DNA of 21,670 nucleotides from positions 1-21,670 of the forward strand of contig NZ_QFOA01000056.1 of NCBI RefSeq assembly GCF_003248505.1. Reading direction: 5' to 3'. The translations under genes and the position numbers were made by a program. The stretch comes from Sphingobium sp. (GTDB taxonomy: Bacteria; Pseudomonadota; Alphaproteobacteria; Sphingomonadales; Sphingomonadaceae). Of the stretch, positions 14,007-20,915 are shown piece after piece (positions within the stretch are counted from its first letter, which is position 1; every line of letters starts with the position of its first letter). The notes beneath the pieces were generated by a model. It saw nothing but the letters and a program-made list of their open reading frames with translations, was not told the origin of the DNA and ran no database searches.

Positions 14007-14461
14007 GCGGCAAACTCCTTGCGGGGCAACACCCACACATTATCGGTTTCCAGCACCTGCGTTCCATCCAGCAGGTGCAGGCGCAGGCGGTATGTCAGCA
14101 CGTCCATGACGCCCAGCTTGCGGCTGCGCTTTCGGACCAGGCTGAGGATTTCGCCCGTTACCTTGTAGCTTTCCCCTACCTTGAGCGGCGCATCGAATCG
14201 CACGCCGCTGCTGCCCATCATCGGACCGTCTTCGACATCGAATTCACATGCTTCGCAAACGCCCGCCACTGTCTTGCCCATCGCGACCTGGGTGGCGATG
14301 TAATAATAAATGGGATGCGCGCTACCATCGGCGGCTGGTTCTACGCCGGTCGACCGACACAGGGCGGCATTTTCTTCCGCCATGATGGTGAACGGCTTGT
14401 CGCCGTCAAGCGATGTGCCGGCGGCGTCGGGCGCGGGAGGAAGATCGTCAAGATCGCTCAT
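14003..14461 (-). CDS. MaoC N-terminal-type (FAS1-like dehydratase) hot-dog subunit, non-catalytic partner
   Basis: This 152-residue hot-dog protein corresponds to the N-terminal half of double hot-dog hydratases. It has the hot-dog strand segment F-D-A-P-L-K-V-G-E-S-Y and a following strand with K-R-S-R-K, but I see no D-x4-H hydratase motif, so it probably provides substrate binding in a heterodimer with the 13617-14006 protein. ATG at 14461 follows AAGGAC. It begins 9 bases after the acyl-CoA dehydrogenase stop and overlaps the next gene by 4 bases, supporting one operon and a stoichiometric complex. The alternative is an independent thioesterase-like protein, which is less likely given the pairing. 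Confidence 0.85.
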   Translation of the reverse strand: MSDLDDLPPAPDAAGTSLDGDKPFTIMAEENAALCRSTGVEPAADGSAHPIYYYIATQVAMGKTVAGVCEACEFDVEDGPMMGSSGVRFDAPLKVGESYKVTGEILSLVRKRSRKLGVMDVLTYRLRLHLLDGTQVLETDNVWVLPRKEFAA

Positions 14462-14470
14462 GGTCAGTCC

Positions 14471-15634
14471 TTAGAAGGAACGCGGCAGGCCGAGGCTTTC
14501 CGCAATGCTGTTGCGCACCATTTCGTTGCTGATCGGCGTCATCCGCAGGATACGGTGATCGCGCCAGTAACGCTGCATGTCGGTTTCCGCGGAATAGCCC
14601 ATGCCGCCCAATATCTGGATGCCAAGGTCGGCGGCCTTCACGGCATTTTCCGTGGCGACCATCTTGAGCATATTGGCTTCCGTTCCGCACTGCATGCCGT
14701 TGCTCTGCATCCAGGCGACGTTGTAGAGCAACAGCTCGGTCAGCTTCTGCCAGGTCGCGATGTCCGCGACATAATGCTGCAGGATCTGGAAGCGACCGAT
14801 AATGCCGCCGAAAGCCTTGCGCTGCTGCATATATTCCAGCGCATCTTCCAGCACGCCGTCGATCGCGCCCAGACATTGCGCGCCGACCATGATCCGTTCG
14901 TTGTTCAGGGTAGGCAGCATCGCATACCAGGCCTGGCCCGGTTCACCCAGCACGTCCTCGTCGGGAACGAAGACATCCTCATAATGCACCTCGCACGATC
15001 CCATGGCGCGCATGCCCAGCTTGGGCAGGAGCGAAGCGGTAATGCCCGGTGCCTTGGCATCGACGAAGAACATGGTGAGGCCATGATGCTTCTTTTCGAC
15101 GTTCTTGTCTGTCCGGGCGAGGACGAGCAACCTGTCGGCGGCCTTCGCCCCGGTGGTCCACATCTTGGCGCCGTTCAGCTTCCATCCGCCGTCCACCTTT
15201 TCGGCGTAGGTCTTCATCGCGCCCAGAACGTCAGTGCCGCCGTCGGGTTCGGTCATGGAAAGCGAGACGCGCAGCTTGCCCTGCGCCATAGGGCGCAGCC
15301 AGCGGTTCTTCTGCTCGTCCGTGCCGACCGCGCCGATGGTTTTGGCGCCGCCGAAGGAGGTGAGCCCCCATACCCACAGCAGGCCGCCCGCCGTCCGCGC
15401 GAATTCGCGGGCGAAGATCATCTGCATCATGACGTCGCCGCCCAGCCCGTCATATTCCTCAGGAATGCCGATGCCGAAAAATCCCTGCTCGGCGATCTTG
15501 TCCCAGAGCGCATAGGGATAATTTTCTTCGTCGGCCTCCAGCGCGCGCATCCAGTCCTTGGGCGCTTCCGCGTCGACCCAGCGGCGGACAATGTCCCTGA
15601 ACGCCTGCTGTTCCTCGGTGAGTGAAAAGTCCAT
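14471..15634 (-). CDS. Acyl-CoA dehydrogenase (FadE-type)
   Basis: This is an FAD-dependent enzyme of 387 residues that would insert a 2,3-double bond into an acyl-CoA thioester, acting just before the MaoC pair. FAD/substrate segments include S-M-T-E-P-D-G-G-T-D (126-135), M-W-T-T-G (158-162), R-K-A-F-G (272-276) and I-L-G-G-M-G-Y (341-347). The C-terminal Glu position of medium-chain dehydrogenases (E-G-T) reads T-P367-I-S-N, so that base is absent, but N-N-E246-R-I matches the alternative Glu of isovaleryl- and long-chain-CoA dehydrogenases. ATG at 15634 is preferred (AGGAACG upstream); in-frame ATGs lie at 15637 and 15649. It heads a tight operon running to 11435. Confidence 0.92.
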   Translation of the reverse strand: MDFSLTEEQQAFRDIVRRWVDAEAPKDWMRALEADEENYPYALWDKIAEQGFFGIGIPEEYDGLGGDVMMQMIFAREFARTAGGLLWVWGLTSFGGAKTIGAVGTDEQKNRWLRPMAQGKLRVSLSMTEPDGGTDVLGAMKTYAEKVDGGWKLNGAKMWTTGAKAADRLLVLARTDKNVEKKHHGLTMFFVDAKAPGITASLLPKLGMRAMGSCEVHYEDVFVPDEDVLGEPGQAWYAMLPTLNNERIMVGAQCLGAIDGVLEDALEYMQQRKAFGGIIGRFQILQHYVADIATWQKLTELLLYNVAWMQSNGMQCGTEANMLKMVATENAVKAADLGIQILGGMGYSAETDMQRYWRDHRILRMTPISNEMVRNSIAESLGLPRSF

Positions 15635-15665
15635 CATCGTTCCTGTCATTGGCTCAAAGACTAAG

Positions 15666-15710
15666 CGCCTGCCCTGTTTATTGCGAACCTATCCAACTAT
15701 AGGGCAGGCG
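15666..15710. repeat. Perfect inverted repeat upstream of the acyl-CoA dehydrogenase operon
   Basis: CGCCTGCCCT (15666-15675) and AGGGCAGGCG (15701-15710) are perfect 10-base arms around a 25-base AT-richer loop. A similar CCGCCTGCCCAT occurs near 15790. The 231 bases between the acyl-CoA dehydrogenase start and the upstream SDR stop contain no convincing gene. The repeat may be an operator, or a large terminator hairpin for the SDR transcript; no clear promoter boxes were recognised. Confidence 0.4.
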
Positions 15711-15865
15711 GTAGGCGGCTGCTGAACAACGCGCCCGCCATCGTCGCCATTCGACCGGCAATGGGGGCGTTTCCAAGCGGGTCGTCTTACCGCCTGCCCA
15801 TCCTGTAGCGGCATACGCCCACAGTCCGGCGTCGCAATCCGCGAACGTTGAAATGCCGCATCATA

Positions 15866-16642
15866 TCAGATGGACAATCCTCCCTCGACCGGAATGACCG
15901 ATCCGGTGACATAGGCGCCCGCGCGCGAGGCCAGGTAGATGGCGGTCCCTGCCAAATCCTCCGGCGTGCCGATGCGGCCACGGGGGACCATCGATTCCAC
16001 CATTTTGCGCATATCGTCCGAGGTGATGACCGTCATCTCGGATTCGAAAAAGCCCGGTGCGATCACATTGGCGGTGATATTATCGCGTCCAAGCCGCTTG
16101 GCCAGGCCCTTGGCCATCCAGTGGATGGCGCTTTTCGAAGCTTGATAAGCATAATTTTCCTTCGGTCCGATCTTCAGCGCACCGACAGACCCGATGTTGA
16201 TGATCGATGCGGGGCGATCCGCCGTTCCGCCTGCGCGGAGCAGGGGCAGGAATTTCTGAAGGGTGAAGAAGGGCGCCTTGAGATTGAGGTCGATGACCGG
16301 GTCCCATTCGTCCTCGCCATATTCGTCGATGGGCGCATCCGCCATCGTCCCGGCATTGTTCACGAGGACATGCACGGCCTGCTCCTTCGCGGATACCGCC
16401 GCGACCAGAGCCTCTATCCCCCCCAAAGTCGACAGGTCTGCGACAAGGCCGGTGCAGCGACCGCCGGTCGTGGCGGCAATGTCCGCTGCGGCCGCCATCA
16501 CCTTGGCGCTCGTTCGGGCGCAGATATAGACATTTGCGCCCGCAGCGGCAAAGCCGGTCGCGATATGGCGGCCGATCCCGGTCGAACCGCCCGTGACGAC
16601 GGCGACGCGGTCCTTTACCGAGAATAGCTCAGCCGCATTCAT
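15866..16642 (-). CDS. Short-chain dehydrogenase/reductase (classical SDR)
   Basis: This 258-residue NAD(P)-dependent dehydrogenase has all classical motifs: TGGSTGIG near residue 17, NNAG near residue 95, the catalytic Ser in I-I-N-I-G-S-V-G, and Y-A-Y-Q-A-S-K with the catalytic Tyr and Lys. It ends G-S-V-I-P-V-E-G-G-L-S-I, typical of FabG-like enzymes. In a dioxygenase pathway it could oxidise a cis-dihydrodiol or a hydroxy-acyl intermediate, but the sequence does not decide this. Its ATG at 16642 overlaps the stop of the alpha/beta hydrolase in an ATGA, so the two are translationally coupled. It is the last gene of the ring-cleavage module. Confidence 0.9.
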   Translation of the reverse strand: MNAAELFSVKDRVAVVTGGSTGIGRHIATGFAAAGANVYICARTSAKVMAAAADIAATTGGRCTGLVADLSTLGGIEALVAAVSAKEQAVHVLVNNAGTMADAPIDEYGEDEWDPVIDLNLKAPFFTLQKFLPLLRAGGTADRPASIINIGSVGALKIGPKENYAYQASKSAIHWMAKGLAKRLGRDNITANVIAPGFFESEMTVITSDDMRKMVESMVPRGRIGTPEDLAGTAIYLASRAGAYVTGSVIPVEGGLSI

Positions 16643-17379
16643 GCCTTCGATCCCCCGGCCGCGATCTTGAGAATGAGGTCGGTCGTACCCTCCGGATCGC
16701 CCACCAGCAGCGCGTGATCGCCGGGATGGTCATGAATGGTCCAGCCCAGTTCGCGCGCCCGGTCGTGCATGGCGGTCATCACCGTGACGGCCGCTGCAAT
16801 ATAGTCGACAGGCTTTGCGATCGTCTCGGCCCCCACGGGGATGACGCAGGCGGTCGCCTTCATCGGCTGGTCCGACAGATTGTCCAGCAGCCATTTCTCG
16901 CGCGCCGGATCCATGAGATGCGGATGCTCCTTGGCGGCGGCGCGCTGCATTTCATGGACACCCGATCCGATCGGGCCTTCGCCCGCTTCCAGCATCGCAT
17001 CCAGCCCCGCAAGCTGGTCTTCGGGAACATAGCCCATGAGCGACGCGATCCGTTCCCCGGAACGGGGCACGATGGCGTCAAGATATATGATGGACGCGAT
17101 CCTGTCGCCAACCTCTGCGATCACGCCGGGCGCGACCGTGCCGGCATAGCTGTGCGCCACCAGCACGACGTTATGAAGATCCTCGAATTTAAAGACATTC
17201 ACGATATCGCGCACATGCGTCGCGTTGCCTATATCGCGGCCGATCAGATGTTCGCGCTCGCCAAAGCCGGTGAAGGTCGGCGTGTAGACCTTGTGACCCT
17301 TGGCCTCAAGAATCTCGCGAACATATTTCCAGGTCCAGCCGCCCATGCCGCCGCCGTGGAGAAGTACGAATGTGGTCAT
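16639..17379 (-). CDS. Alpha/beta hydrolase (EstC / methylesterase-like)
   Basis: This 246-residue alpha/beta hydrolase has HGGG at residues 8-11, the nucleophile S77 in A-H-S-Y-A-G, and the triad histidine H222 in P-G-D-H-A-L. The N-terminal segment V-L-L-H-G-G-G-M-G-G-W-T-W recalls plant methylesterase and EstC-type esterases, not the G-N-S-M-G-G of BphD-type C-C hydrolases. It may cleave an ester or a ring-fission product. The start is ATG 17379, preceded by GGAGG in the last bases of the dioxygenase gene; ATG at 17442 would lie inside that gene. It begins 5 bases after the dioxygenase stop and overlaps the SDR by 4 bases. Confidence 0.87.
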   Translation of the reverse strand: MTTFVLLHGGGMGGWTWKYVREILEAKGHKVYTPTFTGFGEREHLIGRDIGNATHVRDIVNVFKFEDLHNVVLVAHSYAGTVAPGVIAEVGDRIASIIYLDAIVPRSGERIASLMGYVPEDQLAGLDAMLEAGEGPIGSGVHEMQRAAAKEHPHLMDPAREKWLLDNLSDQPMKATACVIPVGAETIAKPVDYIAAAVTVMTAMHDRARELGWTIHDHPGDHALLVGDPEGTTDLILKIAAGGSKA

Positions 17380-17384
17380 GACGA

Positions 17385-18341
17385 TCAGGCCTCCGCCGGT
17401 TCTGTGTTCTGGATGAATTCGGGGAACGGATCTGGTCCCCACAGGAACATGCTGTCTTCCGGTGCGTGATTTGCAGCCGGCCAGTCGACATCATGCGGGA
17501 TGAAATCGATGTCAGCGGAATATTCACTGAAACTGCCCCAGGGATCGCGCACATAATAGAAATAGTTGGCGCCCAACACATGCTGGCCCACGCCCCAATT
17601 GGGGCCATAGCCTGCGCGCGCCATGGTCGCTCCGCCCAGGCCGACTTCCATCACCGAACCGACGTCCCAGCTATTGTGATGCATGCCGCGCCGATCGGAA
17701 AGGACGAGGGCGAGAAGGTGATGGTCGCTGCCATGAACGCCGTGCAGGAACGCCACCGCCGGTTCGCTCTTGTCCGACAGGCGCAGGCCAAGCGTCTTTT
17801 CATAGAAGTCGATCGCGGCATTCACGTCGGTGGTGAAGATCGCGAAATGCGACAGGCGGCGTGGATAGACCTTGGGCGCCTTGCTGTTGGGAATCGCGCC
17901 GGACTGGCCGGGCGCCGCGCTGACGAAGGAGAACTGGCTCTTTTCCGATGGCGTGGCCTTGTCGGCAACGCGAACGTTGATCGGCAGGCCGTCGAATCCC
18001 GCGAACCAGATGCCGTCGGTATCCGCGCCTTCGGGCGCTGCGATACGTTCGACGCCGCAGCCGTCGAGATGGGCGGCAAAGGCCTCCGCCTCATCGGGGT
18101 AGATGCCGAAGCTCAGATAGCGCAGCCGCTTGGCCTCGCCCCCTTGGCTCAACACCGCCCAGCGATGCGGATTTCCGGCGGTATATAATTCCAGCGTGCC
18201 ATTACTGTCCCGCACTTCAAGCCCGAAGAGCGTATAGAATGTCCGCGCGACTTCCAGATCGGGCACTTCGACCGCGAAATGATCGATGGAATGGACGCCC
18301 AAACACTTGGTGCGGCGTCCCGACGGGCTGTTCTGGTTCAT
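17385..18341 (-). CDS. Extradiol ring-cleavage dioxygenase, two-domain VOC (type I)
   Basis: This is an Fe(II)-dependent dioxygenase of 318 residues that would open a catechol ring next to the two hydroxyls (meta-cleavage). Two VOC modules are present and the active site is in the second: the metal ligands align as H165 (L-S-H-F-A-I-F), H222 (M-H-H-N-S-W-D-V) and E273 (F-S-E-Y), with active-site histidines at H208 (S-D-H-H-L-L-A-L) and H254 (G-Q-H-V-L-G). Length and order match 2,3-dihydroxybiphenyl-type enzymes (BphC, HsaC, DitC families). The C-terminus has L-W-G-P-D-P, like the tail of HsaC-type steroid catechol dioxygenases. Its ring substrate is unknown, probably large or substituted. 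The ATG at 18341 has GGAGGAAAGG upstream, and it follows the FAH gene by 52 bases. Confidence 0.92.
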   Translation of the reverse strand: MNQNSPSGRRTKCLGVHSIDHFAVEVPDLEVARTFYTLFGLEVRDSNGTLELYTAGNPHRWAVLSQGGEAKRLRYLSFGIYPDEAEAFAAHLDGCGVERIAAPEGADTDGIWFAGFDGLPINVRVADKATPSEKSQFSFVSAAPGQSGAIPNSKAPKVYPRRLSHFAIFTTDVNAAIDFYEKTLGLRLSDKSEPAVAFLHGVHGSDHHLLALVLSDRRGMHHNSWDVGSVMEVGLGGATMARAGYGPNWGVGQHVLGANYFYYVRDPWGSFSEYSADIDFIPHDVDWPAANHAPEDSMFLWGPDPFPEFIQNTEPAEA

Positions 18342-18357
18342 CCTTTCCTCCTTCGCC

Positions 18358-18387
18358 GGCCGGGCGCCGACACGGCGGCACCCGGCC
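18358..18387 (-). repeat. Intercistronic hairpin between FAH and extradiol dioxygenase genes
   Basis: GGCCGGG (18358-18364) pairs with CCCGGCC (18381-18387), and beyond one mismatch four more pairs extend the stem toward the loop. It lies directly after the FAH stop and just ahead of the dioxygenase ribosome binding site, with no U-tract. It could tune the relative mRNA levels of the two cistrons. Confidence 0.45.
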
Positions 18388-18393
18388 CTTCGA

Positions 18394-19245
18394 TCATGCT
18401 GCCTTGATGGGGTTCACCAACAGGCCGATCTTCTCGATCTCGACTTCGCACACATCGCCGTCCTTCATGAACAGCGGAGGTTTACGGGCAAGGCCGATGC
18501 CGGACGGGGTCCCCATCACCAGCACATCGCCCGCCTCCAGCGTGAAGCAGGTGGAGAGCAGGGCAACGGTGTCGACCACGTCGAACACCATGTCAGATGT
18601 GTTGGCGCTTTGCACAACCTGCCCGTTGAGGCGGGTTTCGATCTTGAGACCTGCGCCGCCGGCGGGCAGTTCGTCAGCCGTCACCAGCCAGGGACCGAAA
18701 GCGCCGGTGTCGTCGAAATTCTTGCCCACCGTCCATTGCGGGGTTTTGAGCTGATAGTCGCGGATGGAGCCGTCGTTGAACACCGAATAAGCGACGATAT
18801 GCGACAGCGCGTCTTCCTTGGTGATATCTTTCCCGCCCTTGCCGACGACCGCGACCATTTCCCCTTCATAATCGAGCTGATCGGAAAAGGGCGGTTTGAT
18901 GATCGGCGCGCCATGGCCGATAAGGCTCGCGTTGAAACGGCCGAAGACGGTCGGGAATTCAGGGACGGTAAAGCCGCCCTCCGCAGCGTGGTCTTTGTAG
19001 TTCAGGCCAAGGCAGATGATCTTGGGCGCCTTCACGAGCGGCGCCAGGAAGGTCAGATCCTCGATCTGCACCGACTCACCCTCTGCGCTGACCTTGGCGC
19101 CGGCGTCCGTCAGGGCGCTGCCGCCGCTGGCGATCAGCGCATCCAGATCATGAAGGGCAGCATCGCCGAACAGCGCCTTGACGCCTGCACCCGTGTCCAC
19201 TGCCAGACCGACCGCGCCATTTTTCGTTACCTTGGCCAAACGCAT
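18394..19245 (-). CDS. Fumarylacetoacetate hydrolase (FAH)-family protein
   Basis: This 283-residue protein is a member of the FAH superfamily, whose enzymes hydrolyse, hydrate or decarboxylate ring-fission products of aromatic pathways. Metal ligands fit E127 and E129 in L-D-Y-E-G-E-M and D158 in N-D-G-S-I-R-D; the conserved His is H86 in L-N-Y-K-D-H-A-A-E. The C-terminal segment G-D-V-L-V-M-G-T-P-S-G-I-G is a hallmark of the family. The reaction is most plausibly the step after extradiol cleavage by the next gene, though the family is broad. The ATG at 19245 has AGGAGG upstream. It is the first gene of the leftward module and is divergent from the GntR regulator, which probably controls it. 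Confidence 0.92.
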   Translation of the reverse strand: MRLAKVTKNGAVGLAVDTGAGVKALFGDAALHDLDALIASGGSALTDAGAKVSAEGESVQIEDLTFLAPLVKAPKIICLGLNYKDHAAEGGFTVPEFPTVFGRFNASLIGHGAPIIKPPFSDQLDYEGEMVAVVGKGGKDITKEDALSHIVAYSVFNDGSIRDYQLKTPQWTVGKNFDDTGAFGPWLVTADELPAGGAGLKIETRLNGQVVQSANTSDMVFDVVDTVALLSTCFTLEAGDVLVMGTPSGIGLARKPPLFMKDGDVCEVEIEKIGLLVNPIKAA

Positions 19246-19299
19246 ACGAAACCTCCTGAGACTCTATCGAAACCACGCAATCGATGGCATGGATTCTAA

Positions 19300-19313
19300 T
19301 GAAATATATTTCA
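19300..19313. promoter_or_regulatory. 14-base perfect palindrome, candidate GntR operator
   Basis: TGAAATATATTTCA is a perfect palindrome in the 127-base region between the leftward FAH gene and the rightward GntR gene, in an AT-rich patch. Read on the minus strand the arm extends to TTGAA, resembling the TTGAAC arms at 2903-2921. It lies just upstream of the putative GntR -35 box and about 55 bases before the FAH start, a position suited to co-regulation. No binding data; this is inference. Confidence 0.5.
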
Positions 19314-19337
19314 AGTTAGAAAATACATTGTGCTGAA

Positions 19338-19365
19338 TTGCCTCGGGCCGCGAAGCTGATATAAT
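19338..19365 (+). promoter_or_regulatory. Putative promoter of the GntR gene, consistent with a leaderless mRNA
   Basis: A consensus -10 box TATAAT (19360-19365) with the extended TGA just before it is preceded by TTGCCT (19338-19343) at a 16-base spacing. The GntR ATG at 19373 lies only 8 bases beyond the -10 box, so transcription would start at or very near the A of the start codon. No ribosome binding site precedes the ATG, which fits a leaderless transcript. Confidence 0.5.
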
Positions 19366-19372
19366 TTGCCCG

Positions 19373-20083
19373 ATGACGAAAAAGCTCAGCCTGACTGAAC
19401 GCGCCTATCGGCAATTGCGTGACGATCTTCTGACCTGTCGGCTGGTGCCGGGCGCTAAAATCAACATCAAGGACATCACGGAAACGCAGGGCTTCAGCCT
19501 CGGGGCTGTCCGCGAAGCCCTGTCCCGCCTGACGTCGGAGGGTTTTGTGACCCAGGACGATGCGCGCGGCTTTCGGGTGACGCCGATATCGATCGGAGAC
19601 CTGACGGATCTGGTCCGGGTCCGCAGCGACATCGAGGGGCAGTGCCTTCGCCGCGCGATCGAGAAGGGCGGGCTGGAATGGGAAACCATGATCGTCAGCG
19701 CGGCGCACCGATTGAGCAGGACGCCGACGCGGGACCCGCGGGAAGCTGGCCGCCTGAACGAGGATTATGCCGACGCCCATGCGGCATTTCACCATATGCT
19801 GGTCGCGGCTTGCGACAGTCCATGGCTGCTCAAGATGCGCGAGTGGCTTTACGCGCAGTCGGAACGCTACCGCTATCTTACCGTGCCGCTGGCCCATGGC
19901 GACCGCAACTTGACCCACGAACATGCCCAGATCGTCGATGCGGTCCTGGCGCGCGACGCCGATCGCGCCGTGGCATTGCTGACCGATCATCTGATGGCGA
20001 CGGCGCGGCTGTTGATAGATCCCCACAGCACGCCGGGCAGCCCCTATGCCCAACTGGTCATCGTCGCGGATCGGGCCGTTTGA
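19373..20083 (+). CDS. GntR-family transcriptional regulator, FCD (FadR-type) subfamily
   Basis: This 236-residue DNA-binding regulator has an N-terminal winged helix-turn-helix (residues 1-75, with L-G-A-V-R-E-A-L-S-R-L as the recognition part) and a C-terminal all-helical FCD domain. The FCD domain includes the segment A-F-H-H-M-L-V and a final helix R-A-V-A-L-L-T-D-H-L whose Asp/His residues usually bind a metal and the effector. FCD regulators typically repress neighbouring catabolic genes until a pathway acid binds. It is the only regulator in the window, divergent from the FAH/dioxygenase module, with a candidate operator between them. It ends 7 bases before the convergent SDR. The ATG at 19373 lacks a ribosome binding site. 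Confidence 0.93.
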   Translation: MTKKLSLTERAYRQLRDDLLTCRLVPGAKINIKDITETQGFSLGAVREALSRLTSEGFVTQDDARGFRVTPISIGDLTDLVRVRSDIEGQCLRRAIEKGGLEWETMIVSAAHRLSRTPTRDPREAGRLNEDYADAHAAFHHMLVAACDSPWLLKMREWLYAQSERYRYLTVPLAHGDRNLTHEHAQIVDAVLARDADRAVALLTDHLMATARLLIDPHSTPGSPYAQLVIVADRAV

Positions 20084-20090
20084 TCTCATC

Positions 20091-20873
20091 TTAATTCTGC
20101 CGTTTCTGCCCGGTCCCGCCACCGCTGGCAGGCATCAGCATATTGCTCATGCCGCCATCGACCAGCAGGTCGACGCCGCTGATATGGCCTGCTTGCGGAC
20201 CGATCAGGAACAAGATTGCCTGAGCGACATCTTCCGCCATGCCCAGTTTGCGCAGCGGAATATTGGCTTCACGCTGGTCGCGCCGGGATTTGTCGTCATA
20301 TCCCGCAGCCGTCATCGGCGTGTAGGTCGGGCCAGGCGACACAGTATTGCATCGGATGCCGTCCGGACCCCATTCGATGCTGAGCTGGCGGATCATCATC
20401 AGCAGGGCGGCCTTGCTGGGAGAATAAAAGCCCAGACCGGGCGTGGGCTGTGTGGCAGACATGGACGCAGTGGCAACAAAGGCGCCTTTGCTTTCCGTCA
20501 GGTGCGGATGGGCGGCCTTGCCGAGCAGCCAGGACGAGCGGGTGTTGATGGCGAAGATGCGATCAAAATCGCTGATCGGCAATTCTGCCAAGGCGCCACC
20601 CATGATGATGCCCGCATTGCTGATGACAGCATCGATGCCGCCCATATGGGCGATCGCCGCCGCCACGATCCGGTCACCGCAATCCAATTCAGCCAGATCG
20701 ACCACGCAGGTCGCGGCGGCGGGGCCGACCGCGTCGGCAACCGCCTGCAGATTGGCGGCATCGCGATCCGCGAGCAGCATCCGATGTTCGCCTGGAATCA
20801 CACTGCCGGCCGCCAGCAATTCGGCGCAGGACCTGCCGATGCCGCTTGCAGCACCCGTGATGATTACCCGCAT
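20091..20873 (-). CDS. Short-chain dehydrogenase/reductase
   Basis: This 260-residue SDR has the cofactor motif TGAASGIG (residues 6-13), SNAG instead of NNAG near residue 85, catalytic Ser in A-T-A-S-M-S-A-T, and catalytic Y-S-P-S-K. The acidic residue in L-L-A-D-R-D after strand 2 suggests NAD preference, suiting an oxidising role such as dihydrodiol or 3-hydroxyacyl dehydrogenation; this is inference. The tail after V-D-G-G-M-S-N is extended and glycine-rich. The ATG at 20873 follows AGGGAGAG. It lies 42 bases downstream of the acyl-CoA ligase gene, so the two probably form one transcription unit. It is the fourth SDR in the window. Confidence 0.9.
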   Translation of the reverse strand: MRVIITGAASGIGRSCAELLAAGSVIPGEHRMLLADRDAANLQAVADAVGPAAATCVVDLAELDCGDRIVAAAIAHMGGIDAVISNAGIIMGGALAELPISDFDRIFAINTRSSWLLGKAAHPHLTESKGAFVATASMSATQPTPGLGFYSPSKAALLMMIRQLSIEWGPDGIRCNTVSPGPTYTPMTAAGYDDKSRRDQREANIPLRKLGMAEDVAQAILFLIGPQAGHISGVDLLVDGGMSNMLMPASGGGTGQKRQN

Positions 20874-20915
20874 GTTACTCTCCCTACACTTGCATAGCGT
20901 CGCTGCGCCGTGCCT

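Noticed and set aside
14366..14373. Loss of the MCAD-type Glu and of the MaoC D-x4-H motif as signs of dead enzymes in the CoA module
   Set aside because: The acyl-CoA dehydrogenase has an alternative Glu (E246) and the second MaoC subunit keeps D31/H36, so the module is better read as functional variants than as decay.
14075..15625. A 516-codon open frame on the plus strand
   Set aside because: Antisense to the acyl-CoA dehydrogenase and MaoC subunit, with no recognisable domain; a GC-rich shadow.
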